The notes below the pieces were generated by a model that did no database searches, was not told the DNA's origin, and saw only the letters and a program-made list of their open reading frames with translations. A program made the position numbers and the translations under genes. Shown here piece after piece: positions 47,601-57,193 of a DNA stretch of 64,000 nucleotides. Numbering within the stretch: the first letter of the stretch is position 1; each line of letters begins with the position of its first letter. This DNA comes from Durusdinium trenchii. Its lineage: Eukaryota > Sar > Dinophyceae > Suessiales > Symbiodiniaceae. The DNA is taken from the NCBI GenBank assembly GCA_963970005.1, contig CAXAMN010021984.1:685755-749754 (forward strand). The letters are read 5' to 3'.

Positions 47601-48678
47601 ACATGCTTTTTCCTTTGCCTTTTCCTTTTCCTTTTCCTTTACTCTTTCCTTTGCCCTTTGAGCTTCCCTTTCTTTCGCTTTTGCCTCCTTTGCCATGGTC
47701 GAAGTCAGGACCAATGGCTACGACGGGGTAGAAGCCACGAGCCAAGGCAAGTTCCTTCATTCTTTTCCTTGATTCCAAGTAGGAGATGTAGGCTTCATCC
47801 ATGTTTTCGTATGCCTCTTCAAGCTCCTCAGGGATTTCTTCTTCATCTTCTTCACCTTCATAGTAGATTTCATGCCAATCATCTTCTTCTTCTCCTTCGT
47901 AGAAGAACTCCTCATCATAGTCTTCCTCGTAGAAGAACTCGTCTTTGGATGACTTGGCCACAGGTCCAATGTCCTTGGTGTTTGGTTTGTGATCTCCACC
48001 AAACATTCGAAGCAAAGCTCGTTGGACTTCTTCATAGTCAAGCTCGCCTTTGCACAATGCTTTCACTTGCACGTGTGTCCATTTTGGAGTTCCACTTCGG
48101 GTCAACAAATGCCATCCAGCAAGAAGTGGTGGAATGTCGATCTTGACCTCTCGAAGTTTCTTCAAAGCAGTGCGGTGGCGAATGAGGTATGCCTGCATTT
48201 CTTCTCCCTTCTGACGATTGAAGCTTTGAAAGAACTCTTCACACCGATATGGAACCTCAATTTGTTCTTCATATTGAAATAGCTGGTCCATCATAGTGAA
48301 CAAAGGTGCGAACGGATTTGTTCCACTGGTGATTTCTTTCAAATCTATTTGTTCTGCTGCATCCCAAACAGTGTCCTTGAGGAGGCTGATGACCAAAAGA
48401 GCACCTTCAATCTCAGCGTCCGTTGAGCGTCGACGACACTGCAGGGCATACAATTCCAATCGTCTTCTATAGCTGCGATAGCCACTTTGCGTTAGCCCCT
48501 CGGCCGATGGTGCGGCCTTTGCCAAGCCACTATCCAATCCACGATAGTTGTTGGATCCAGAGGAAGGAGTTCCTGGACTAGCTCCATTCGCTGCACGTGG
48601 AGGAGAAGGAGGTATGGGGACATCAACTGGTTGTTCACCTTCTTGTCTATCTCGCTGTCTTCTTTGCTGACCACTCAT
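44440..48678 (-). CDS. Copia ORF1: Gag, protease, methyltransferase-like insert, integrase
   Basis: 1,412 residues from a true ATG. Gag-like helical region about 60-230, then an acidic stretch (about 245-290) and a basic tract SKGKGKSKGKGKGKG (about 340-357) in place of a CCHC zinc knuckle. Retroviral-type protease at about 430-540 with DSGATRT (443-449). At about 629-810 lies a region with VDEGNLATELL, APPCTKWSPMQ (688-698) and MEHPHLAMSW, reminiscent of a cytosine-methyltransferase fold. Integrase has the HHCC finger (H900, H905, C933, C936) and catalytic D963, D1021, E1057 with the classic 35-residue spacing, then a C-terminal SH3-like part. PLVPPESPEVP is tandemly repeated (about 1291-1314). 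The ORF stops inside the ORF2 overlap. Confidence 0.95.
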   Translation of the reverse strand: MSGQQRRQRDRQEGEQPVDVPIPPSPPRAANGASPGTPSSGSNNYRGLDSGLAKAAPSAEGLTQSGYRSYRRRLELYALQCRRRSTDAEIEGALLVISLLKDTVWDAAEQIDLKEITSGTNPFAPLFTMMDQLFQYEEQIEVPYRCEEFFQSFNRQKGEEMQAYLIRHRTALKKLREVKIDIPPLLAGWHLLTRSGTPKWTHVQVKALCKGELDYEEVQRALLRMFGGDHKPNTKDIGPVAKSSKDEFFYEEDYDEEFFYEGEEEDDWHEIYYEGEEDEEEIPEELEEAYENMDEAYISYLESRKRMKELALARGFYPVVAIGPDFDHGKGGKSERKGSSKGKGKSKGKGKGKGKGKSMFPRRPMHGLRKPPSSSTMTSSELRSTLTGSNSSHGPRFKRYRVQAQGVKEVGGEEVTMVEELAEECFQEDIFFATLAPGHAIVDSGATRTLVGEEVWKEWVEHYDEGLLGPLRTQAQKRSFKFGGGEMLESNYEISFNALVKGQKLPITVSVVPGHTPFLLARPVLEQWGVKQDYASGNMKVAQSEWFQPSRGQKGHYVLNLLEYHEDEQEMNYITEEEVLISTSPLEIEPPCESEPSDIAEQILMESEANEVEEISQQVLQRLQQERKLIFFEVYVDEGNLATELLKRFPDCEVATFSLPHWDFEKENDRKAFLKLVREQKPHFIWCAPPCTKWSPMQRLNMIKAEKLAYILELQKQEEKQHLKLVLDVTDICNWEINAGMAMEHPHLAMSWKTKTLESMDGYDAICNRCRTGLCYYDRMGNYVGKVKKPTRIRTNSQMVFEALDLPCECLPGEHVAMDGKAESLKKMQNYERGFVKRAANAIYQEMEERWRQREIAKIYMVEEQDEKNKVKNASNITEEEKKLMKTHSKQNLQVISKLHKQLGHPGVDRMIKTLKDAGMDESLIRCAKDYKCEVCEQQAQRKLEKPASLPQASHFNECLEADVFHIRWNGEKRKVLAILDIYSKYEINAVLERETEEAELKILREQWLQTFGPPERFRTDQSGAHMSQKYLDFFDQNNIKLILVPKEAHYRMGSVERLHAVRRMQLLKMQKDEPNVLLEEAVPVACHQRNRLRSVHGSSPYQIVFGHNPQSNGLCDEPHLSKPLDDTEQHQKDQALRYSAAKAFYEANNNQLLKRALLARPRSEHVAASLGDWIYYWRQGENKLDPTRWRGPALVCAIEPRKNDDGRIRASVYWVAHGSSLVRVASEHIRAEVARERVHRLETQPDTAVSNSLVHRVRQALTPVQGPVRFLDLAGDPTFSNAKAETSVPPLVPPESPEVPIPLVPPESPEVPMSEPQAEEEVTTEPQHTAAAAEHKTAAASTAAAEAEAVEVETKEDQDPSGRGRSRSPPPHDSRHKDFENLYESYNKARQLDGLPPVSRDDHQPSAEKSI

Positions 48679-48800
48679 TTGTGACTGCCTTGCTGAACGT
48701 GATCTTTAAGATGAGCCAATTCTCACCGGCCAGGATTACCCTATAGGCGTCCTCAAACAAAAAGTTCACCCTGGTCAAATTCCGGGAGGATCGTCTTGGG

Positions 48801-48811
48801 CTCCGCTACCA
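48801..48811 (-). promoter_or_regulatory. Primer-binding site
   Basis: TGGTAGCGGAG on the element strand starts one base after the 5' LTR. It complements a tRNA 3' end (…CTCCGCTACCA) and differs at one position from the common initiator-Met site TGGTAGCAGAG, so initiator tRNA is the likely primer. Confidence 0.75.
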
Positions 48812-48812
48812 A

Positions 48813-49062
48813 TCTCGAAGTACTTGAACTCACGAAGTTCCAAGCAACAAAAGAAAAAGAACTCGAAGGCCGCTATGCGTCCTTTCTCACAATGCCAGCG
48901 GGTGGCGAAGGTCGTCGCCGAACGTGACTCAAGGGCCCTTCGACCGGATTTGAGAATTGAAATTCGATTGCGGTGTGACTCGAATGTCATCTATCCGCTC
49001 TCATCATGAAATGCATTGCAAAATGGAAAACAAATCTCACATGTGCATTCGCAACATTGACA
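48813..49062 (-). repeat. 5' LTR
   Basis: 250 bp, 249/250 identical to the 3' LTR. It should hold the element's promoter and start of transcription. The 134 bp between it and the ORF1 start contain the primer-binding site. Confidence 0.95.
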
Positions 49063-49067
49063 GGGCA
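49063..49067. repeat. Target-site duplication GGGCA (right)
   Basis: Matches GGGCA at 41166-41170. Confidence 0.85.
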
Positions 49068-49249
49068 GGTATTTTTGGGGGGGCATAGTTGACATGGGCA
49101 GCGGAAGAGAGATCATCGATCCCGAGATTCTCGGCTGTGGATCCAATCCCGGTATTTTCAGCCCCCAGGATCAAGGGTTCATCGGTTTCCTAAGTCGAGT
49201 GCCTCCAAACGTGAGCTGACACCGTCACGAACCTAGTCAGTGACAAGAA

Positions 49250-49510
49250 ACTACTAGGAACAAAGGGCATCGCTACTAAATCATTAGTTAAGTTTCCCTA
49301 AACATCTAGGAGCCAAATCATTAGTGAGAGCGTTTCTTCAAGGAAGCTTCCCCCGCCGCCTTTACGGCTGTGGGGGGAGCTTCCTTGAAGAAGCGTGAGC
49401 TATCCTGCGTCCATACTAGTAGCTACCTAGCTACTACTAGCTAACTATCTACCTCTAGCTACTACCTCTACTCGCGGCCTACAGTACCCCCGTTAAAAAA
49501 AGCTACTAGA
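49250..49510. repeat. CTACTAG/CTAGTAG repeat tract
   Basis: Many short units (ACTACTAGGAAC, CATACTAGTAGCTACCTAG, CTACTACTAGCTAAC) surround the hairpin at 49330-49395. Same vocabulary as the dispersed family at the left end of the window. Lies inside the channel gene intron, just upstream of the copia insertion. Confidence 0.65.
49330..49395. repeat. Hairpin with ~25-bp arms
   Basis: GCGTTTCTTCAAGGAAGCTT and following Cs pair with GGGGGAGCTTCCTTGAAGAA and GCGT, with two mismatches. The loop itself holds a small GCCG...CGGC hairpin. Likely a small non-autonomous element or transcript hairpin within the channel intron. Confidence 0.75.
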
Positions 49511-49589
49511 ACGCTACTACGTCAGAGGACAAAGAGGACAATTGGAGCGGTTTCCCGCCACAGCTGCGAGAATCTGCACGCCGAAAGGC

Positions 49590-49653
49590 CACGAGGAGAG
49601 CATCGAAGAAGTTCAGCACGCTCTTCAAATACTTGCATCCATGGATGATAAGC
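49590..49653 (-). CDS. Channel gene: S2-S3 exon
   Basis: (E)LIIHGCKYLKSVLNFFDALL then V. NFFD is the usual start of S3. The acceptor GGCTAG is followed by G, and the donor is GC (GCCTTT). It joins VISLVDML in phase 0 across the intron that holds the retrotransposon. Confidence 0.8.
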
Positions 49654-49961
49654 CTAGCCTCAAAGGACAAACTTCAAGGGACAAACCATTTGTTTGCTGA
49701 CTTTGGGTCAGAAGAGTGAGCATAAATTCTTTGTTGGGACAACCACAAAGGTGTGGGAAAACCATAAAGGTGTTTGAAGTGTCTCTTGGAGTGGCCAGCA
49801 GTAATTGGAAAACCAAGTGGATGTACTAAGATGTACTATAAAAGGACGCCCTCTTCAAGGTTCTCTGCATCAGCCTCAGCCCCAAAAACAATCACCTGAA
49901 AGCCAAACGGATAAGGCATCCACCCTGCAGCATCCCCGCAATCGGCCAAAGTGCTGAAAGC

Positions 49962-49987
49962 TCCAAAAAGAAGATCACGGCAAACAC
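49962..49987 (-). CDS. Channel gene: 26-nt micro-exon, S2
   Basis: VFAVIFFL plus two bases of a Glu codon. The acceptor TTTTGCAG is followed by G, and the donor is GC (GCTTTC). The aromatic-then-Glu pattern suits S2 of a voltage sensor. The same stretch stays open past the donor, so a longer exon is possible, but only this border keeps phase with the next. Confidence 0.7.
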
Positions 49988-50899
49988 CTGCAAAACGCGG
50001 CACAGGGGCCCCTCGGAAGCTCCCCAGTTGAAGAAGTGTTGATTCCAATATGCACATGTTCATGTAGGCTGCTGGCTAGTCCATACGGCAGTGTGAAGCA
50101 AACAAACATAAAAAGTAAAAACAAATGCTCCAAAAAGATGGAACACACGGTAGACTTATTGTATCTGTATCGACCCCGAAACCCCCAATGTATCCCAATG
50201 TAGTCAAATACGGGCAAACATGCCGAAGGCTCGAGGCAACAAGGATTGAGTTATACATGCAAATACATACCTGACAGCTTGTCCCTTCAAGGCTGACAAA
50301 GTGCACGTGACCATACTAACCTCATCTATTTGTGTGATGCATAAGAAGCGCAAGGATGCATCGCAAGTCTTTCCTTCCTGCACCACGCCCGTAACATTTG
50401 CTGCGGCTGCCAGCCTGTTCACAGCGAGTGAAGGTGTCCTGGCTGAGAAGTAGCTTGGGCGGATGTGCCAGCAGCCAAATTGGGTCCATGTTGTGAGAAA
50501 TGGCTCGGAGGTATGAAAATGCAGTGATCTCCTGACTGGAGGATAATTTACCAGTAGCCTCCACTGCACCACTCCTTGTCCATTGGACCACTGACTGCAA
50601 AACCATCTGCAGCAATCTCTAAACAGTCCTGAGAGATGTCGAAATTGGCCATGGAGGAGTCATACTCACCAACTGTCTTTGCAGCTTCATGACCCATCTG
50701 CTGATGTGAGAGCATCATGACCTTACGAGATGTTTGGAGATGGAAGTGGCAAAAGAATTCCGGTCATGTGTGAGATGTCAAACATGTTTGGCCATGTGGT
50801 TTGCGGGAGGGATGTTTTGAGTCTTATGGAAGCACACACCAAAGGCACAATTACCCTCACATAAGATTTGCTCCTTCAGGATGTGAACAGCAGGAACGT

Positions 50900-51093
50900 T
50901 CTGGGACCCTTCTGCGAGTTCTGTGTCAGTCCTGCGTTCGACTAGAGTTCTCAGGCATGTAGAGAACGCCTCCGTCCCGCCAAAAGCATACCGCCAATCC
51001 AAGAAAACATCATCAGAAAGCATCCATTGCATCCGATGCTGAGATGCGATGGTGTTCAGGGCAATGAGGAGACTGACCATCACGTCCAGGCAA
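50900..51093 (-). CDS. Channel gene: S1 exon (3' border uncertain)
   Basis: The acceptor TTTGTGCAG opens a frame reading CLDVMVSLLIALNTIASQHR then MQWMLSDDVFLDWRYAFGG, a hydrophobic S1 segment followed by an extracellular start. The frame stays open to about 50,880; where it splices is not resolved. A possible S1-S2 linker exon (YGHVHFVSLEGTSCQ, then GTATGT) lies near 50,267-50,311. Confidence 0.65.
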
Positions 51094-52410
51094 CTGCACA
51101 AACGGAGAGTCCAAGCATAGCATCGGTGAAGAGATGTGAAGACAAACCGTCATAGCTTAGCTGAATGGGAACATTCAACCTGATTACTGAGTGTATCTAA
51201 GCATCTTCACCATTCACTGTATGACAAGCGATGAATGCTTATGTGTGTTTGACAGTCAATAATATAGTTATATGTTTCTATGATTTTCTATGCATACACC
51301 CCCCAAAAAGAACTGTTTGTAGAGAAAGCATCTCCAGGTTCATTTGGTGATCCATGTGTTTGCCACATGGTTTCACTATGATTTCCCAAAGACTTGGTGC
51401 CGTCGCCAGCCCTCCCTTGTACTTAGCCATATTGGCAATGTCTGGTCATTGATACAAATGTGAAAACAATTGGGTTGGTGATCCTTCATCATGGTTGGGT
51501 TAGTTTCACACATTTGACATATATTTGACAAGCCCAATCTTGGGCAATCTGCAAAAAGCAGTTTGCTTGGGATGAAGCAACCGCAATTTTCGCTCAGCCT
51601 GTGTTCGATCTTTGCAAGCTTGAGGCCTTAGCCGCCCAGGGACCAACGGTTGGCAGCTGTGCCTGCTCATGATGGTTCCAAACTCTTCAAAGTGACTCTG
51701 CTGATACGTTTGGTTCTGAAAAGGTCGCTTCAGTCATCTTGAGTCCCAAAGGTTTACACGAAGGAAACTGGTTGATGAGTTCCTCTGCGATTGTCTCATT
51801 GGTGAAGCACGACAACATGCGCGCCAAAGAAGTAACGGGTATGTCCGGGTCTGGAATTTCCTTGACAAAACAGGAAAGGCACCTATAGGTATCCTACCAC
51901 TCTCCGTATTTGTTCCAAGGGATTGAAAAACCGCGGAAAACCTTCAGAAATCATTGCATTCCTAAGCAATCACCTACAAGTGAGATTTCAACGTGGATCG
52001 TGCATACAGCCCCACCTTTGTCTTCACGAGTCTTGACCATGCTTGTGACTTCAACCCTCCATCGTTTCTCTGCAAACCTGCCAACTGAGGTGCCTCAAAC
52101 CAAGGAGGGACCCCCCAAAAACGCTCACACCTTTGAAACGCGCATCACTCCGTATCACTCCTTTCTGCGCGACGCGCATCACTCTTCGTCTTCTTCGCGT
52201 ATCACTCTTCGTCACCGACATCTGGACCGAGGAACGGAGCCACTGGTAGCAGTTCGAGGTATCCACCTTTCCAACCGCCGCCAAGTCCTGGCACCGCGGC
52301 TGGACCGCCGCCGCCGCCCCAAAAACAGCGTTCCTTCCGCACCCACTCCCCTGGACCAGAAGAGTCCGACAGGTCGTGCACAGGTCACAACGGTCACGCC
52401 CCCGTGGGAC

Positions 52411-52570
52411 CGGTGACGCAGGAAACGAGATGGGCCCCTTTAGTAGTAAGCGAGGTGAGTGGAGCGATTCCGCTTCTGGGACCTCCAGATCTTGCGTGTC
52501 GTAGACCGAGTCCCTTGGGTCGAGCTCCTGGAGGAAGCGCAGGTGCGGTGCTGCATGAGATTGCAGAAGA
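52411..52570 (-). CDS. Probable N-terminal exon of the channel gene
   Basis: After acceptor GCTGCAG: LLQSHAAPHLRFLQELDPRD and SVYDTQDLEVPEAES, soluble and acidic, ending at a possible GT donor (GTCCCA). It completes a Ser codon with the exon at 52767. Same strand and just upstream of S1, so an N-terminal cytosolic segment is likely. The 3' border is uncertain. Confidence 0.5.
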
Positions 52571-52766
52571 CTGCAGCGATTTGGTAGAAATGATCACACA
52601 GATTTGTTCACTATGCTGATGGTTGATGATGTTGGTTTAGGTTTGATGAAGGCATCTCGGGGGAGGGGGACATCTATTATGTGTGTGTGAGTGTCAAGAC
52701 ATTTTAGGAGCAATGATCATCAGACCCAGTCCTGGACATCCCACTCAGATATGGCGTGATTGATTC

Positions 52767-52871
52767 CTCAGGCTGCGAGAACGGACCGCTGAATCCTTGT
52801 TGGAGCAAGAAACACCACGTCCCACGAGTGTTTTCGGGGAAGGCTTTCGACTTTGATGATCCTCAGCAGGC
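52767..52871 (-). CDS. Probable N-terminal exon of the channel gene
   Basis: 34 codons, PAEDHQSRKPSPKTLVGRG ... SAVRSRSL, Ser/Arg-rich as in a phosphorylated linker. Acceptor CCCCCAG followed by G; GA donor (GAATCA). Phases with 52570. Confidence 0.5.
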
Positions 52872-53225
52872 CTGGGGGTCCGTTGAACAAGGTGTCTCAA
52901 CATCTACTTGCTGGGTCCAAGGGTTAGAATCTCGAAACCACATCAATCTCCCACTGTGCCCTTGTCTGTGAGAAACAAGTGAAAACCAGTGTGAAAATCC
53001 CATCCCCCCGCAATTCTGCGCAGTTGCTGGCCCTCTCTCCCGCACCATTGACGAAACGCAAAGGTTAGAGGTTCTCGTTGATTGCACTGTGTGATTGGGA
53101 CAGTCGTCTTCCCCTAGGCATGTGAATCAAACCTCAATTACCATGTCATGACATTGTCAGAATCAACAGAAAGTCTCCGACTGCATCCGACTGCTATCAA
53201 TGCCGGTTGAACAAGCCTGAATGAC

Positions 53226-53240
53226 ACACACACACACACA
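53226..53240. repeat. CA microsatellite
   Basis: Simple (CA)n run. Confidence 0.85.
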
Positions 53241-54342
53241 TAGTCCTCATGGAGCACACTGGGAAGACACTCTAGGGAGGGCCATGATCGCTATAGGACG
53301 GTTTTGCAATTTTCGTAGGATCGGCTTGACAGCTGCAAGCAAGTGTCCAGCCCAACTAACACCTGCATTGTGCGAGGCTTGATTGATTTTGGGTACTGGG
53401 AGTAGTGGGACGAAAAAAGCCTTCCGCCAAAGAAGAGCAAAATAACATGCGTGCAACGTAGAAACAACGAGAAAACACTCCTTTATTCAGGATCAAAAGA
53501 AGGATCCTCCTTGACTAGCACAAAGGAGATGATGCATCTGTAAAGGCCTTTGACCCCTTTGCATCCTATCCAATTCCCCAATGTTTGCAACAAACGCCAA
53601 ATGCATGGTTTGTGCTACTGCCGTATGAATCTCGTGTGAGATGCTCATTTTACATCAGAAAATGCTGAGCATGAATACGCGCCAATAACCTCAAATTCAG
53701 AATTCACTTATAACAGCTTATAATAGCTTTCACGCTCCCTGTCACGGGTACAGGATGGTCTTGGTTTTTGCAAACAGTGAAATCAAGCAACAAATAAAGC
53801 AATTGTTGTCACCCTGAAGCAAATTGATGATATAAACATCGCGCCTCTTTCTGTCCGCGCACCAGAGACCTCCGCCTGCGGTAAGCATGCGGTAAGCATG
53901 TACAGCAGCAATTTCAAGATCATCAAAGACGTGTTCATACTACTCAGTTGCCATTTCTTTCAAGCCATCGGAAGCATGAACTCAGGTTTCAGGTCTTAAA
54001 TCATAGGCCTCTAAGCCCTCCTGGTGCTTGCCTTTAAAGCCTACACGTCATATCCCTGATCAATCAACCTTGTGCGCATGACCTACGGGCCAAATCTGTT
54101 AATGAAATCCTTCCTATTAATTGTACTGGCAATGTTGAAATCAGTACATTTTTGTGCTTGTCCAATGCTCACATGCCCAAAACTGTTCAACGTGCACAAA
54201 GTTCGCGTTGGACAGTTCTCAAGGCCCGTCCGTGTTTGATCTGAGTGACAACCCATTCGGGCCTGATGCAGTGACCGGGTAGCTGCGACGCTAAAAGACT
54301 GAACCCAACAAACATGCTGTGGCAAACAACATATATAGTGGT

Positions 54343-54410
54343 CCCCCAATAGATAGAAACGGTATCCAATACATTTTTAGTGGGGATCGACATTTCTATC
54401 TATTTGGGGG
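54343..54410. repeat. Hairpin with ~17-bp arms
   Basis: CCCCCAATAGATAGAAA at 54343-54359 pairs with TTTCTATCTATTTGGGGG at 54393-54410, one bulged base. Lies in a probable intron of the channel gene. Confidence 0.75.
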
Positions 54411-56045
54411 GCTATACTGTATAGTGGGTTGAGAGTAGATGGCACAAATGTCCAAGTTGGGTGGTTTAGCTAAAGGACATCTTGCGGTATGTGCCATATA
54501 CTCTGAAACCACAGGTAACGGTGTCGAGACATGACCAATTCAGCAGCTTGGCCGCTCGGAGGAATCAAATGCAAGTTAGCTGTACCACCACCAGAACTAC
54601 TGTAGATGGAGTGACTCTTAGGTGTTGTTTTTGCATTGCAGAATCATGTCCATGAACCAAGAACTTGTGTGGGCACTTAGAGCTGCCGACTGCAAACAAA
54701 AAATGACCTCGCAACATCTCGAGAAATCGAACCGCGCCTCCTCCTCACCACGCGCCTGAAAATCGATTAAGGAGCTATTTGACCATCAAGGTATCACGTT
54801 ATAGTTGGAACTACTTGCTGCATTGGGGTTATGGGTTTCTAAACGAATGGGTGATGAGGTTCTTCCATCCTAGCTGTGATTGTCAATGATGTGGTGGAAA
54901 TTGTGCAGTAGATAATAGTAGAAGCGATAATTGAAAGGATGTATTGTGGATATTGGTACACTATGTTCATTCGTAGGACCAAAGCACCACTGCATCGTAT
55001 TCAACCTCTGCTCCAGGATGATTATACTATATACCATGCACATATTATTAGATACAGTACACTAAAATCACCTTTAACAATACAAATTCAAAACTATATT
55101 ATATAATACAATATATAATGCTGAGAACACGTGGATGGATTCGATGGCAATGTGGACTGGAAGCAAACTCACATATAATAGATTTACATAGGTATACGGT
55201 ATACACCACTAGGACAAACATGTTTCTTCTTGAGACATTTCCAAATTGACAAGCCTTTCCAGCAGAATCTCGCAAGCTGTTTACTTGTCATAAATGTCAA
55301 AGAGGGTGATGATAATTGACCGTCCCAAACTGGCTGGACTTCCTAATTCTGATCCACATGGATGTTATAAGACCCGGTAAGAAAAAAACAACGTTCTCTT
55401 CTCAGAAGTGTGGCTATTAACCTTTTGATACCTTTTGAAACATGAGGATAACTCACCCCACTTCTCTTTTTCGCACAAACGTTAGAGAGTCGAGTGGTTC
55501 ATCTGAGTTCCTGCCATGCTACCAAGGACATGGACAGAGAAGGGAAGTGTTATGAAATATCATCAAGATCAGGAGTTAACACCTATGTACGTACATGTTT
55601 CAAATCCCAAAATGTCCCTGCCCAACCATCCATTCATCTTGGGTGATAAATAACTATACCACGTCACGCGTGGTTTTGAGTGATCACAAACAGAGCCTAC
55701 TTGAGGTAGACCACGAAACTTCAAACATTTGAGGGTGTTTTGTTAGTACCCCTCTAGTGGTTGCGAGCTACACATTGCTGCTCCACAAAAGCTCACAAAA
55801 GTTGGGTCCAATCTATCTAGACTGTGTTCTGTAAACGAGTGTGCTTTTCAGGTGGTACTGCAGGTGTCCTAGTGCGAAAGGCATCTGGATGAATCTGGAG
55901 ATCCAATGATCCAGATTCTATCCAATCTTGCAACGAACCTGTTGAACCTGTTGACCAACTGAACCTGTATTCACTTGCGTATGAACCTGTATGACCCGCC
56001 TGCCCCGTCCCGCGGCCGCTGCGCTCTCCACCTCCCGGGACCCAC

Positions 56046-56091
56046 CTTGGCCAAGCACTCGGAGACGGTCTCCAGGATTTCTCTTCGACTC
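56046..56091 (-). CDS. Probable N-terminal exon
   Basis: (R)SRREILETVSECLAK. Acceptor GACTGAG followed by G; GT donor (GTGGGT). Its first base completes an Arg codon from the exon at 56333. Helical and charged. Confidence 0.5.
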
Positions 56092-56332
56092 CTCAGTCGT
56101 TGGGTTGACCAATCGAAGAGAGGAGAAAACGGATTGAAGTGACACACTCAGCAAGGCGACGGACGGACTGGACGTCATGAAGCTCCCTTCGAAATGAGCA
56201 TATGCTGAAGTGACACACGAAGAGTGATACATACCAGTTTCATCCATTTTCCTGTACCAAGACTTAACATCAAGCATACTTGCATGATCTTGCATGATCC
56301 TGCATGCTTGGAGCTGTGTCGACTGTTCAGAC

Positions 56333-56499
56333 CTGAAGTCTTGCATACTTGGCCATCCTGAAGACTCCACACCACCTCCGGATGCATGTTCAAAAGGATT
56401 CCCAGGATCGGCGTTACTCAATCTGCCAAATCCAAGAGTCTGCTCCAAGGACAACATCAGTTTCCTCTGCTGCATCACGGCCAATTCCACCAGCCGTGC
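56333..56499 (-). CDS. Probable N-terminal exon
   Basis: The acceptor TCATGAG precedes ARLVELAVMQQRKLMLSLEQ, TLGFGRLSNADPGNPFEHAS and GGGVESSGWPSMQDF, ending two bases into a codon at a GT donor (GTCTGA). The long helix followed by a loop is clearly protein-like. Joins in phase to 57096 and 56091. Confidence 0.55.
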
Positions 56500-57095
56500 C
56501 TCATGAAAAGTGCTGCGAAGTTGCGGATCCCTACGCGGTTAAAAGATGTTAAACGTGGCTCGGTGTCTCTGCCCCGAACATTCCGGTCCTGGAGCCTACT
56601 CCGCAGCCCACATGCGCTTCAGCATGTGCAAGTCTCAGTTTGGGACTATGAAGAACACACATAGTATTGCGCAAAAAAACGCCCTGGTTGCTGGGAACAT
56701 CTAACATCCAACCTAGTAGTAGGACCGCTCTGTTGCTCAGGCGTGTTGATCGATTCTCCAAAAAGGGAAACCAAATCCACCACTGGCGGTTCAAACATGT
56801 TCAAACAAGCGCAACCTCTGAGGTCGCAAATGTTGCTATTCACTGAGCTGTGCTACTTTTGGTGGTTTGGGTTATCTGGGTTCATCTTGGGCCTGCCATT
56901 ACTTCAAGCGGCCACAACAAAAAACAAAGAAGTGACTGAACACTAGTTGAACAGTTGGACACATCAACTTATGATCTTACTTAGGGTCCTACTTCTTCAA
57001 CCCCCCCTCTTTTCACCTCCCTGATGGAGAGAACCGGAGAACCAACACATGCACCTAAGATTAGAATCCATGCAACGAGTCTTCAAAGGGGGCAC

Positions 57096-57193
57096 CTCTT
57101 CCCTGCTTTTGACTCTGACGCCATCAGCGCCTCTGGACAAAACCAACCCCACTGCCTTTAGGATCCGCTCTAGCTCCTCATCCACTGGGGTGC
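57096..57193 (-). CDS. Probable N-terminal exon
   Basis: A strong polypyrimidine acceptor (CCTTCCATTCCAG) opens 32 codons: TPVDEELERILKAVGLVLSR, GADGVRVKSREE, ending at a GT donor (GTGCCC). It joins in phase 0 to ARLVELAVM. Whether it starts the channel gene or a separate upstream gene is open. Confidence 0.55.

Larger units (their letters stand above)
41171..49062 (-). mobile_element. Ty1/copia-type LTR retrotransposon, 7,892 bp, young
   Basis: Direct LTRs of 250 bp at both ends, a 5-bp target duplication, a tRNA primer site next to the 5' LTR, and two long ORFs in the order Gag, protease, integrase, reverse transcriptase, RNase H. Integrase before RT defines copia. It is transcribed on the minus strand, the same direction as the channel gene whose intron it occupies. 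One LTR mismatch means recent insertion. I did not see a clear polypurine tract before the 3' LTR. Confidence 0.97.
52872..56045. other. Probable intron, no other exon recognised
   Basis: Holds the CA microsatellite, the 54.3-kb hairpin and, near 55,312, a diverged copy of sequence from the element at 4976-5045. No further exon was placed, though one or more may be missing because the flanking exons do not join directly in phase. Confidence 0.4.
33452..57193 (-). other. Locus of a single-domain voltage-gated cation channel with EF-hands
   Basis: Minus-strand exons supply, in order, a probable cytosolic N-terminus (57.2-52.4 kb), S1, S2, S2-S3, S3, S4, S4-S5, S5, a long S5-pore loop, the pore, S6, a linker, EF-hand 1, EF-hand 2 and a coiled tail ending in TAA. 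From the S2 exon (49987) to the stop, 17 exons sum to 1,389 nt = 463 codons with every junction in phase. S4 has R/K every third residue and the pore has TFAGCW, as in the voltage-gated ion channel superfamily. One 6-TM domain plus C-terminal EF-hands matches protist one-domain channels, which would assemble as tetramers in a membrane and admit Na+ or Ca2+ (selectivity not deducible). Donors along the 17-exon chain are a mix of GT, GC and GA. A copia retrotransposon sits in the S2-S3/S3 intron. N-terminal exon membership is less certain. Confidence 0.85.

Noticed and set aside
51910-52416. 168-codon plus-strand frame
   Set aside because: Lies largely opposite a longer minus-strand open region upstream of the S1 exon; Arg/Ser/His-rich with no domain.
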